Source of the DNA: a virus
Strand: one strand, 5' to 3'
Virus record (IMG/VR): IMGVR_UViG_3300044732_002040
Location: 1 to 64,000 of that record
DNA length: 64,000 nt
The notes beneath the pieces are model-generated. The model did no database searches and was not told the DNA's origin. It saw only the letters and a program-made list of their open reading frames with translations. Each line of letters begins with the position of its first letter. The first letter of the stretch is position 1. The position numbers and the translations under genes were made by a program. Positions 50,828 through 59,374 of the stretch are shown piece by piece.

Positions 50828-50840
50828 AATCCTTTTATTG

Positions 50841-50848
50841 ATAAATAT
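50841..50848 (-). promoter_or_regulatory. Candidate late promoter motif ATATTTAT
   Basis: AATATTTATCAATA on the minus strand, 13 bases before the 50827 start. Confidence 0.5.
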
Positions 50849-50891
50849 TCAGCAAGAGCAATAATCACTTATTATTTTTTAGAATTAACTT

Positions 50892-51203
50892 TTATTCATA
50901 TATACCGTATCCCAAAAACAATTCTTCACCCTCGTTAATATCAGAAATTACCTCAAAATAACTAATCTTAGATTCGATATCTACTTTTAAATGCTTTACG
51001 TTATAGTTTTTACTACTATTTAAAAAAGAACCAAACCCGATATGTATATATTTAATATCGGGTTTATAGTAAAATACGTATTTATTTATTAGATTATGTG
51101 GTACTACCTCTAAAATATCACAAGTTAATATAGTATCTTTTGGTATAAAATTTTTAGCAAAAACACTCTTACCGTGTATATCACTTTTTTTTATTACAAC
51201 CAC
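50892..51203 (-). CDS. Minimal SET-domain protein (putative lysine methyltransferase)
   Basis: A 103-residue protein that is almost only a SET domain. HGKSVFAKNFIPKDTIL corresponds to the opening GxG-V-A element, IGFGSFLNSSKNYNVKHLKV to the R-F-x-N-H-S-x-x-P-N region (here F60-LNSS and N68), and SYFEVISDINEGEELFLGYG to the IxxGEEL-x-x-Y element, with Tyr99 in place of the usual DY. The His of NHS is Ser here. Size recalls the chlorella-virus vSET enzyme. The substrate is unknown. It overlaps the fibre gene 51194 by 10 bases, implying coupled synthesis. Confidence 0.78.
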   Translation of the reverse strand: MVVIKKSDIHGKSVFAKNFIPKDTILTCDILEVVPHNLINKYVFYYKPDIKYIHIGFGSFLNSSKNYNVKHLKVDIESKISYFEVISDINEGEELFLGYGIYE

Positions 51204-51751
51204 ACTCTTATAGAAACTAAAGTATTACTCAATAAATCATTTGACATTGCGTCACTAACACTTGATGCTCCAGGAGGTGCTACAAGTAGACTAGAACCTT
51301 CAATATCAGTAGTCCAAGTACTGGTTCTAACCTCTATTAAATCATCAGAAACTCTATTTATACTATAAATATTAAAAGCTGCGTTTGACATAGTATAAGA
51401 TAAAACAATAGTATTATTCATATAAACCTCAACTTTTGATACGGCACTAAAAGCACCAGTTTTACTGAAATAGTAAGACCCGACATCAGTGTAAGACCAA
51501 GAACCACCACTTATTGTATTAACTAGTACACTTTCCATAGGTGCCGATGTACCAGTTTGGGTTAATAAAGCTCTATACTCTAAATAATTAACTTTAGGTT
51601 GCCATGTAACATTACCTGAATCGTTAGAGGTTAATACATAACCATTTGTGGCCCCAGAAGTTATTGTTAAAGTCTGTGCGGTTAAACTACCATTAATTAA
51701 TCCATCTCCCTTAGAGATAAACCCATTTTTTATATTAAATTCATTACTCAT
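51194..51751 (-). CDS. Short tail fibre protein
   Basis: A 185-residue fibre protein. The N-terminus FNIKNGFISKGDGLINGSLT, with NGYVLTSNDSGNVTWQPKV, is a typical shaft-attachment sequence. YRALLTQTGTSAP is the module also present at 39277 and 42638. The C-terminal ~100 residues are a beta domain (YMNNTIVLSYTMSNAAFNIY). A late-type motif is 29 bases upstream. It is the likely first gene of the fibre-SET unit. Confidence 0.6.
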   Translation of the reverse strand: MSNEFNIKNGFISKGDGLINGSLTAQTLTITSGATNGYVLTSNDSGNVTWQPKVNYLEYRALLTQTGTSAPMESVLVNTISGGSWSYTDVGSYYFSKTGAFSAVSKVEVYMNNTIVLSYTMSNAAFNIYSINRVSDDLIEVRTSTWTTDIEGSSLLVAPPGASSVSDAMSNDLLSNTLVSIRVWL

Positions 51752-51780
51752 ACCTTTTCCCTATCCAAGATGTTATAGTA

Positions 51781-51788
51781 ATAAATAT
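51781..51788 (-). promoter_or_regulatory. Candidate late promoter motif ATATTTAT
   Basis: GATATTTATTACTATAAC on the minus strand, 29 bases before the 51751 start and 5 bases after the stop of the LamG gene 51794 on the same strand. Confidence 0.45.
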
Positions 51789-51793
51789 CTGTA

Positions 51794-52513
51794 TTAACTA
51801 AAACGTATCTTTAAAGTGTTATAATTTTGTAAAACTTCTGAAGAAGATAAGGTTTTTGTGTAAACCATAAAATTATTTACCCTAGCTGGTAAAAACCATG
51901 TTTTTGCTGGTGCAGAATAAGCACCTATATTAAAATAGGTATTTGTGTTAAAATAACAATTTAAACTAGTCGTAGTACCTTCTAAAATACCATTAACATA
52001 TAATGACATAGTACTTGTTAAAATATTGTAGGTACCAACAACATTATACCAAGTATTTGTTTTCCAATTATTTGTTGTTGAATAAATTATAGCGAATGGG
52101 TTAAATGTTTGAAAACTAACCCTACCAGAGGAAGCACTAAGTAAACTAATATAGTTATCAACACCTCCTAATAATGTGTTTTGTGCCTCGACAAACATAT
52201 AATTATTTGTATTAGCAGAAGTAATATTAATAGTTGGGTTAAACCATATACTAAAAGAATAGTTGCCAAATGTCTGATTAGAAGTTATTTGTGGTAAACC
52301 GATATAATCATTTGTACCATCAAGAACTAAACAACCTTTATTTGTTTCAGAAAATGTTACACCATTAATTAATGTACCACTATTTTTTTGTTGTGTACTA
52401 ATATCACCCCAAGAAGTACTACCGCTAACATAAGATTTATTATTTGAAGCATCTAAATAATAAATTAAATTATCTAAAGTAATATTTGTACCACCTTTTA
52501 ACGTACTCATCAC
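51794..52513 (-). CDS. LamG/ConA-like adhesin 1
   Basis: A 239-residue protein made of one laminin-G-like domain. YYLDASNNKSYVSGSTSWGD, then LVLDGTNDYIGLP, FSIWFNPT, NVVGTYNILTSTMSLYVNGI and LSSSEVLQNYNTLKIRF are shared with two sister genes at 52783 and 53526. The family binds glycans or proteins. The set is a candidate receptor-binding array. Its start overlaps the stop of the 85-residue gene by one base. Confidence 0.72.
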   Translation of the reverse strand: MMSTLKGGTNITLDNLIYYLDASNNKSYVSGSTSWGDISTQQKNSGTLINGVTFSETNKGCLVLDGTNDYIGLPQITSNQTFGNYSFSIWFNPTINITSANTNNYMFVEAQNTLLGGVDNYISLLSASSGRVSFQTFNPFAIIYSTTNNWKTNTWYNVVGTYNILTSTMSLYVNGILEGTTTSLNCYFNTNTYFNIGAYSAPAKTWFLPARVNNFMVYTKTLSSSEVLQNYNTLKIRFS

Positions 52514-52770
52514 TAACTAATTTCTTCCGTGGATGTCCACTCAACACCGTTTAATATGACCACAATTTCATCATAAGTATAAGGACCTTCTTTTGTCATT
52601 AACGAATCTATTGAGGATGGTATTATTTCACCGTCCCACTTAACAAATGTTTTTGTTTCATCAACTGATTTTCTAACTGTATCTACTGATGTCTCTAATA
52701 CCTCAGAAAAATCAATGTTAAATAATTCAGATACATTAAAAATCATAAATTGTCTATTGCTGTATTCCAT
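52513..52770 (-). CDS. Small protein between LamG adhesins
   Basis: An 85-residue protein (MEYSNRQFMIFNVSELFNID; TSVDTVRKSVDETKTFVKWD). No family recognised. The length, position between two adhesin genes and charged sequence are consistent with a fibre chaperone or tail-fibre assembly protein, but this is context only. Confidence 0.45.
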   Translation of the reverse strand: MEYSNRQFMIFNVSELFNIDFSEVLETSVDTVRKSVDETKTFVKWDGEIIPSSIDSLMTKEGPYTYDEIVVILNGVEWTSTEEIS

Positions 52771-52782
52771 AATTTTTATTTT

Positions 52783-53529
52783 TTATAAACCATATCTTTT
52801 TTTGATGGCGTTGTAATTTTGTGAGATTTCACTTACTGATAAAACTTTATTATAAATTTGTATAATTGATAGACTTCCGTTAAAATATGCAATAGGTGTT
52901 ACAGCACCATCACCAAGAAGTGCTCCTAAATAAATTAAATTTGGGTTTGTTAATTTAGGTGTGTGACCAGAAGCAGAAGATACTGTAGTTTTTTTAACAT
53001 TGTTAATATAAATCGCATAACTTGTACTCTCCCAATTAATAACTAAATTATACCAACTACCACCAATAAATGACCCACCGTCAGTAACACCAGTTCTTTT
53101 ATTAGATGGTAAACTCAAATCAGCAATTGTTATATACTCATTTGTTAATTGATTAGTAGCAGCACCAAGTGTTATATAATATGCGGAATCAGGGAAACCT
53201 TGTGCAGTTATATTTCGTCTCAATTGTATTAAAGCGTTATTACTTGATGATGAATTTATTGTAGATGTAGGTTTAAACCATATACTTATACTATTAACGT
53301 CAAAAGAGGTTAAACTACTTTTATTTATATAATCATCTACTCCATCAAGTACAAGGCTACCAACGTTTTCACTATTAAAAGTTGGCCCGTTTTGTAATGT
53401 TCCATTATTACCACCTACACACATATCACCCCAAGTTGTTGACCCACTAACATACGACTTAACGTTTGCCGCATCTAAATACAACACTAAACCATCTGTT
53501 ACCACATTAGGCGCTACATTTCCACTCAT
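52783..53529 (-). CDS. LamG/ConA-like adhesin 2
   Basis: A 248-residue laminin-G-like protein, paralogue of its two neighbours: YLDAANVKSYVSGSTTWGDM, LVLDGVDDYINKSSL, SISIWFKPTS, INNVKKTTVSS and the C-terminal VSEISQNYNAIKKRYGL. Paralogous blocks keep the first 60 residues closely and diverge in the middle, where loops would contact ligands. It overlaps the next gene by 4 bases, so the adhesins are translated together. Confidence 0.72.
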   Translation of the reverse strand: MSGNVAPNVVTDGLVLYLDAANVKSYVSGSTTWGDMCVGGNNGTLQNGPTFNSENVGSLVLDGVDDYINKSSLTSFDVNSISIWFKPTSTINSSSSNNALIQLRRNITAQGFPDSAYYITLGAATNQLTNEYITIADLSLPSNKRTGVTDGGSFIGGSWYNLVINWESTSYAIYINNVKKTTVSSASGHTPKLTNPNLIYLGALLGDGAVTPIAYFNGSLSIIQIYNKVLSVSEISQNYNAIKKRYGL

Positions 53530-54242
53530 AATCCAAACCTAGTTTTTAAAGTATTATAATTTTGTGTTATTTCTATTTCAGATAAAGCTCTATTATATAT
53601 TTTAATTGAGTATATTTTTCCGTTATAAAAATCTGCCGTTGGGTTATTTAATCGTGCGATTCGAATAAAATTTGGATTTAAACTAGATATATTATTGTTT
53701 TGTATAGAACTATTATCAACTACACCATTTATAAATAATTTTGTTATAGTATTAGCTTTAAATGTTGCAACTAAATTATACGTTTTATTAGTTAGTAATG
53801 TAGAAATGGATGCTAGAGATTTAATTGACCCACTATTATTCTGCACATCATCACGATACCCAAATACAAATTTTCCTGAAGTATTTAAATATATACCACA
53901 TGATGTGTTACCACCATTAAAAAATTGTGCATATATAAAACGGTTTCCCACACCAAAAAAACTATTAATATTAACCCAAACATCAATAGTAACTTCACTA
54001 AAATTAGTAAAACTAGAGTTTTGGTTATTTATTAACTCAACATACTCATCAATACCGTCAAACATAATACTTCCTCCGTTTAATGAGTCATATGTTGGGT
54101 TATTTATTAAAGTACCATTAGTATAATTTTTTGTTAAATCATTAAAAGACGTAAACCCACTAATATAAGATTTTGTATTTGCAACATCTAAATACATTAA
54201 TAACCCATCTCTTACTATTTTTGGTGAAAAATTAAAACTCAT
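53526..54242 (-). CDS. LamG/ConA-like adhesin 3
   Basis: A 238-residue laminin-G-like protein, first of the three in translation order. YLDVANTKSYISGFTSFNDL, IMFDGIDEYVELINN, VTIDVWVNIN, KLFINGVVDNSS and LSEIEITQNYNTLKTRFGL show the shared family layout. The strict order of the three genes with small overlaps indicates tandem duplication. It follows the 54244 fibre gene by 1 base. Confidence 0.72.
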   Translation of the reverse strand: MSFNFSPKIVRDGLLMYLDVANTKSYISGFTSFNDLTKNYTNGTLINNPTYDSLNGGSIMFDGIDEYVELINNQNSSFTNFSEVTIDVWVNINSFFGVGNRFIYAQFFNGGNTSCGIYLNTSGKFVFGYRDDVQNNSGSIKSLASISTLLTNKTYNLVATFKANTITKLFINGVVDNSSIQNNNISSLNPNFIRIARLNNPTADFYNGKIYSIKIYNRALSEIEITQNYNTLKTRFGL

Positions 54243-54243
54243 A

Positions 54244-55944
54244 TTATATACTTCTTACAATTGTTTTTAATGTCCATCCTGATGTATTAGCAGAACTACT
54301 AAACATTGCTGTAGTACCTGTAACTGAGACTGAAAATATAACACCACTAGTGTCACCAATATCATTAGTGGATACATCTGTGTATTGTGATGTGGTACCA
54401 CTCCATATTGCCATTACATTACCAGCTCTAGCTCCTGTTGAACTAATTAATGTATAATCAAAGAAAGCACCTGTATAAGCACTTGTAGGTATTGAATAAA
54501 CTGTATTACTTCCTGATGATAATGTTTTTTTAACGGTAGTATTTAATGAAGGTGCTTGATAAGAACCCATTAAAACTGTATTATCACTAAATGTTTCTAA
54601 TATAGGTAATCCTGAAATATCATTAACTGAAAATAGGGAACCAACTAAACTATCCGAAATTGAGAACAATTCCCCACTTGAACCCTGTACACTAAATATT
54701 GGTGTTGTCGTTCCTGAACCATATATTTTAACAACGTCAGTAGTTGCTCCCGAAAAAATTGAATTTCCATTAACATGTAGTTTTGCTGATGGTGTTGTTG
54801 TACCGATACCAACTCTACTATTTAACACGTCAATTGTGACCCCACTTGTGGAACCAAAATAAACATTACCTTCATCTAGAGGATTTATATTTAGTGGTGA
54901 ACAAGCATGAATATTTGACACATGTAAATCTGAAATACAATCTCCCGATGTATTTCCCGTGAATTTTAATGAAGATAAATCAACGGAATAAGCGTTCAAT
55001 AAATCAGTCCTATCAAATTCTATGGTAGTACCATTTAATGTGGCCCCTGTTGTGTAATAATTAGTATATCCTGTTAAAAATCCTGATACATCAAAAGTAC
55101 CACCAGTACTATTTGTAAAAGTTGCTATACCAGTGGTATTATTATAAACACCACTAACCACAGTTATATCATTAGATAATGAAGATAAATCTACACTAAA
55201 GGGATTAAACCCATAATTACCTGATAAATCTATAGATTGTGTAGATATATTATAAGTACCACCTGTAACAAATGAATCATAAGTGGGTAAATCAACTAAA
55301 TAAGTAACACCAGTACCACTAATAGTACCACCACTCATTATAATATCCCCGTTTACAACAACTAATTGACTATCTCCGTTTAATTCTATTAAACCCTCAA
55401 CGTATAAATCACCATAAACAAACCCTTGGTAACCGTCATTTACAACTACGGTAGTACCAACAGGAACATGCCACCTATTATTTAAAGAATTACTTATTAC
55501 TGAGGATAAATCAATACTAAAGGGATTAAACCCATAATTACCTGATAAATCTATAGATTGTGTTGGTGTATTATAAGTACCACCTGTAACAAAAGTATTA
55601 TATGTTGGTAGGTCTACTAGGTATGTTGTACCAGTACCACTAACAGTACCTCCACTCAATATAATATCTCCGTTTACAACAACTAATTGGCTATCACCAT
55701 TTAATTCTATTAAACCCTCTACATACAGGTCACCATAAACAAACCCTTGATACCCATCATCAATAACAACTGTTGTACCAAGAGGGACGTGCCATCTATT
55801 ATTTAAAGAATTATCCCCTAGGGCATCTATCTGACTTTGTAGATTACTAATACAACTATTTAAGGATAAGAAATTTCCGTCTAACTCATTAAACGTTAAT
55901 TTACTCCCTTTTACCGTACGTAATGTTAATGGACAATTTGGCAT
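54244..55944 (-). CDS. Tail fibre protein with tandem 107-residue duplication
   Basis: A 566-residue fibre protein. After MPNCPLTLRTVKGSKLTFNE come two 107-residue copies (NNRWHVPLGTTVVIDDGYQG; NNRWHVPVGTTVVVNDGYQG) with GDLYVEGLIELNGDSQLVVV and SIDLSGNYGFNPFSIDLS. A third relative is in the 42638 protein. Then come CISDLHVSNIHACSPLNINP with VYFGSTSGVTIDVL, RVGIGTTTPSAKLHVNGNSI (a typical fibre-end motif), and a C-terminal beta domain. It has its own late motif. Confidence 0.65.
   Translation of the reverse strand: MPNCPLTLRTVKGSKLTFNELDGNFLSLNSCISNLQSQIDALGDNSLNNRWHVPLGTTVVIDDGYQGFVYGDLYVEGLIELNGDSQLVVVNGDIILSGGTVSGTGTTYLVDLPTYNTFVTGGTYNTPTQSIDLSGNYGFNPFSIDLSSVISNSLNNRWHVPVGTTVVVNDGYQGFVYGDLYVEGLIELNGDSQLVVVNGDIIMSGGTISGTGVTYLVDLPTYDSFVTGGTYNISTQSIDLSGNYGFNPFSVDLSSLSNDITVVSGVYNNTTGIATFTNSTGGTFDVSGFLTGYTNYYTTGATLNGTTIEFDRTDLLNAYSVDLSSLKFTGNTSGDCISDLHVSNIHACSPLNINPLDEGNVYFGSTSGVTIDVLNSRVGIGTTTPSAKLHVNGNSIFSGATTDVVKIYGSGTTTPIFSVQGSSGELFSISDSLVGSLFSVNDISGLPILETFSDNTVLMGSYQAPSLNTTVKKTLSSGSNTVYSIPTSAYTGAFFDYTLISSTGARAGNVMAIWSGTTSQYTDVSTNDIGDTSGVIFSVSVTGTTAMFSSSANTSGWTLKTIVRSI
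55181..55813. repeat. 321-bp tandem duplication in the fibre gene
   Basis: The segment starting GATAAATC...GGGATTAAAC near 55181 recurs 321 bases later with scattered changes, encoding the two 107-residue units. Confidence 0.9.
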
Positions 55945-55961
55945 TATATATTATTTTATTT

Positions 55962-55969
55962 ATAAATAT
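55962..55969 (-). promoter_or_regulatory. Candidate late promoter motif ATATTTAT
   Basis: GATATTTATAAAT on the minus strand, 17 bases before the fibre start at 55944. Confidence 0.5.
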
Positions 55970-55987
55970 CAAATGGCCTCAAAAGAA

Positions 55988-58684
55988 TTAATAATCTATT
56001 TTAAAATAGTACCAATCATTACCATTATCGTCTTCAGAACTTTCATATCCGTATTGTGCAATTGAGTCCCAATCACTATTCCCAACAAGTCCATCTATTA
56101 AATTTTCCCTATCTAATAAAACTAAACCTGAGTTATATAATTCCCCTGCGTTACTAAACCAACCTTTTTCATCGATTAAACAGTCTTTCGCACCACTTCT
56201 AAAACAACGTTCCCAATCACTACGTAAATACCTACTAGTAATTTTATCTGCTTCTTCAATTATCTTATCTAAATCTTTTCTTAATGAATCCAATAAACTT
56301 TCGATTTCTTCAATTTCTTCTTCATCGTAAGTTTCTTCTAATTTACCCGCTAAATGTTCTATTTTAGATTCTATTTTATTATTTTTGTCTAATAAATCAG
56401 CAAATTGTATTCTTTCAATGTCTGAAGTATTACTTAGATAAGAATCAATCTCGTCATCAATAAAACTTTCTTCATCTTCCATCATGAGGTAATAACCTTC
56501 ATTGTCATAATATTCTATTAAATCTTCATCACTATATTCATTATAGCTTTGTCTTAAAGCCTCATCCATTTCATCACCAGTTCCAACAGAATAATGTTCA
56601 CCGTCAACAAGGTATATTGGCATCCCATACGTATAGTCTCCAACATCTTCGATATCTTCATCGCCTAAACCATTAATCAGTGCCTGTGCTCTTGGTGAAA
56701 TCTCTATCCACTCTTCTCTACCTGTGCTTAAAGGAAAGTTTGTTAGATGTTGGGTGTCCACCCTATTTTTTAATTCTTCAGGTAATTCTTGAAAATATCT
56801 TTGTCCTTCATTACTTTGTGATATTTCATAGTCAGGTGCATTCCATAATTCGTACCTACCTTTTCTACCGATTCTTCTATACGCTACTTTATATAATGGG
56901 TCGTCTTGTAATTTAGTTTTGTCTATAATAAAAAAGAAAGAGGCATTTCTACTGTAACGATTCCAATATGTTGAATTATCTTTCATAGTAATACACCATT
57001 TTGTACCTGCCCCATAATAACAAGAAGCCTCCCAAGACTTAGGCGAAATAACTAACCATCTATCATCCTCATAAAGTCTAATACTTTCTTTTTTGGCTTG
57101 TTTTTTCTTTTGTTTTTGTAACAATTTTTCCTTAACATCGTCTATTTCTCTATCTAAAGTGGTTAAATTGTGTCTGTTTATATCTTTTTCAATAAACATG
57201 TTTTGGTGTTGGTGAAAAAATTTAACCATTTCCATAAGTTCTGGTACTAAATTACCCCTGTATCTACCCACAACATTATTTAACATCCAATCTAAATATT
57301 TTTGATTACCTGAAGGGTCATTATCAGCATAATAATTAAAAACATCGTCTTCAACATCCTCATATTTAGCTCTAGCATCTTCTTTCCTACCTTCAAATAA
57401 TAAATCAGATAAATTGGATAAGTTATAAGATTCTTTAACACTAGTTATTATAGGACAAGTAATTAAATCTGAATCTATTTGAACTTTTACTTCTTTCTCT
57501 ATTAAAATATCTTTATTTTTTTCATAGACATAACCTGTAACCTTTTGGTTTTTCATTCTATATCTAATAGATAGTCTATGGTCTTTTGAACAAGAACCAC
57601 GACCTTTATTACTCCAATACAACTGTATATCATCGGATTTTATAAATGTATTTTCATCGTATATAATACCAGCAAAATTATCTGTAATATCTTTTAATAC
57701 ATCTTTACCCGTAGAACTAAATACACCATATAAACTATCTATAAGTGTATTATATGTTTTTAGGAATTGTGGTTCATATGCGTCTTTAGGTAATTTACTG
57801 TCTTTATAGATGGAAAAAAATTCTGAAAGATAACTATCACCAGCGTGGTCTAATTTTTTAACCTCTACCACATCATCAAAACCAATAATTATTTCTCCCC
57901 TTGAATCTAAAAGTTCTTTTTTACAGAGTAAATCACCCTTAATCATATCTACAGAATCATAATTATCTAAGATTAATCCATGTAGTTTACTTACAGATTC
58001 CGTTAAAGTTGTACTACCATTCATTATATCTTTAACGATATTATAGATTGTACGATTTTCTACCTCACCTCGATATTTTAAATAAAGTTTATATTCTTTA
58101 GATTCGAAATGGTCACCAACAAAACTATTTTCATATTCTTTATATGTTGTAAATTTAGCTTTCTTTAAGAATTCCTCAATATCACTTTCAGCAACATCTT
58201 CTTTTCTAAATAAATCCAAACCTTTTCTGATTTCATCAGCACTATAAGTACCATTAATATAATCAGCAATAAGTTTCATGGTGTTATCTGGGTTATCATA
58301 ACCAAAAATAACTTTAATTAAAGCATGGAATTTTCTTCTATTATCCAAACTCAAATCCCTCCTTAAGAAATTATATATTATGTCAATATTTTTATGTAAT
58401 TCATTTTGTTTTCCTGAAGATATAGTATTACTTAATTGTAATAAAGCACAATAAGTTGTGTATACGTTGTTGTTCCATTCTATAGTTGGTTCTGAAGATT
58501 TTTTAGTTTCGTTATAACAAAGATTACCCAATTTTAGGGTATGTGTTTCAATGTCATAAAATTCGGGGTTATATATCTCTGGAGGAGTATTTTCCTCTCT
58601 TAATAAAGAGCCAAAAAGGTCATTAACATTATAAACACCACCTTCTGTTACTATTGTTCGTCTTAATTTTGAAAAGATGTTCAT
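55988..58684 (-). CDS. Large phage protein with TKWC domain, candidate packaged protein
   Basis: An 898-residue protein. The leader MNIFSKLRRTIVTEGG has V12-T-E14-G, a candidate processing site. The N-terminal ~500 residues are helical and unrecognised, with an element TLKLGNLCYNETKKSS. Residues about 535-620 match the TKWC domain of the 6142 protein: LYEDDRWLVISPKSWEAS, YGAGTKWC, WNRYSRNASFFFIIDK, KVAYRRIG, YELWNAPDYE. The rest is acidic with coiled coil (EEEIEEIESLLDSLRKDLDK). Its start overlaps the preceding stop. Confidence 0.55.
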   Translation of the reverse strand: MNIFSKLRRTIVTEGGVYNVNDLFGSLLREENTPPEIYNPEFYDIETHTLKLGNLCYNETKKSSEPTIEWNNNVYTTYCALLQLSNTISSGKQNELHKNIDIIYNFLRRDLSLDNRRKFHALIKVIFGYDNPDNTMKLIADYINGTYSADEIRKGLDLFRKEDVAESDIEEFLKKAKFTTYKEYENSFVGDHFESKEYKLYLKYRGEVENRTIYNIVKDIMNGSTTLTESVSKLHGLILDNYDSVDMIKGDLLCKKELLDSRGEIIIGFDDVVEVKKLDHAGDSYLSEFFSIYKDSKLPKDAYEPQFLKTYNTLIDSLYGVFSSTGKDVLKDITDNFAGIIYDENTFIKSDDIQLYWSNKGRGSCSKDHRLSIRYRMKNQKVTGYVYEKNKDILIEKEVKVQIDSDLITCPIITSVKESYNLSNLSDLLFEGRKEDARAKYEDVEDDVFNYYADNDPSGNQKYLDWMLNNVVGRYRGNLVPELMEMVKFFHQHQNMFIEKDINRHNLTTLDREIDDVKEKLLQKQKKKQAKKESIRLYEDDRWLVISPKSWEASCYYGAGTKWCITMKDNSTYWNRYSRNASFFFIIDKTKLQDDPLYKVAYRRIGRKGRYELWNAPDYEISQSNEGQRYFQELPEELKNRVDTQHLTNFPLSTGREEWIEISPRAQALINGLGDEDIEDVGDYTYGMPIYLVDGEHYSVGTGDEMDEALRQSYNEYSDEDLIEYYDNEGYYLMMEDEESFIDDEIDSYLSNTSDIERIQFADLLDKNNKIESKIEHLAGKLEETYDEEEIEEIESLLDSLRKDLDKIIEEADKITSRYLRSDWERCFRSGAKDCLIDEKGWFSNAGELYNSGLVLLDRENLIDGLVGNSDWDSIAQYGYESSEDDNGNDWYYFKIDY

Positions 58685-59073
58685 TTTTTTTCTTTTGTTA
58701 ATTCGATGATGTCTTCAAGACCCTCAATAAAATCTTTTATATCTTTTAAAGAATATTCTATAATTTCGTCAGCGTATTGTTCTTTATATAATAAGACATC
58801 AGATTCTTTATCTTGTATTATTTCCAAATCGGATTTCATTTCAGTAAGAGTTAAAATCATATCCTCTATGAGCTCAATGGAAGTTGGGCTAAGAGTTCTT
58901 TTTTCTTCGTAAGTATCAATATACGAGTCACCAAGGGATTCAGTACGTTCAGAAAGATATTCTTTAATGATTGAGTCTATTTTATGTTCTGGTAATAAAA
59001 AACTATCATCAGAAAAATGTTCCTTAATATAATTCTTAATGTTTTTAGTACCTATTCTTTTTATTTTTTTCAT
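58681..59073 (-). CDS. Small helical protein upstream of the TKWC-domain protein
   Basis: A 130-residue charged helical protein (MKKIKRIGTKNIKNYIKEHF). The basic start is similar to the packaged-type leaders but a clean [I/L]xE site is only at YIKEH. The remainder (LSPTSIELIEDMILTLTEMK) is coiled-coil-like. It overlaps the large gene by 4 bases. Function unknown. Confidence 0.48.
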   Translation of the reverse strand: MKKIKRIGTKNIKNYIKEHFSDDSFLLPEHKIDSIIKEYLSERTESLGDSYIDTYEEKRTLSPTSIELIEDMILTLTEMKSDLEIIQDKESDVLLYKEQYADEIIEYSLKDIKDFIEGLEDIIELTKEKK

Positions 59074-59082
59074 TTCAATTAG

Positions 59083-59343
59083 TTATTTATTAAATGTAAA
59101 ATTTACAACATCATTAGTTTTTAAAGAATCAAATTCTTCTTTGTCTATAGATTCAATTTTAAAACCGTTATCAAAAAAAGTATCTAACAATTCGGTTAAA
59201 TCCTTATCTGTTATATTTAATTTTATTTTCATAATCTTATCCCCAGTTTTAGGGTCAACCACAGCAATATATTTGTATTTAGTTTCTTTAATCGAATCTA
59301 GTATCAAAAAAACTTTAGATGCACCGTTTAAATATTCTTCCAT
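59083..59343 (-). CDS. Small protein, unknown, first of a minus-strand unit
   Basis: An 86-residue alpha/beta protein (YLNGASKVFLILDSIKETKY; KYIAVVDPKTGDKIMKIKLN). No family recognised. It has a late-type motif 6 bases upstream and lies back-to-back with the UV endonuclease gene and its host-type promoter, so the two divergent units use different promoter classes. Confidence 0.5.
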   Translation of the reverse strand: MEEYLNGASKVFLILDSIKETKYKYIAVVDPKTGDKIMKIKLNITDKDLTELLDTFFDNGFKIESIDKEEFDSLKTNDVVNFTFNK

Positions 59344-59349
59344 ATATTA

Positions 59350-59357
59350 ATAAATAT
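59350..59357 (-). promoter_or_regulatory. Candidate late promoter motif ATATTTAT
   Basis: GATATTTATTAATATATG on the minus strand, 6 bases before the 59343 start. Confidence 0.45.
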
Positions 59358-59374
59358 CTTTGAGTTAATTTAAC

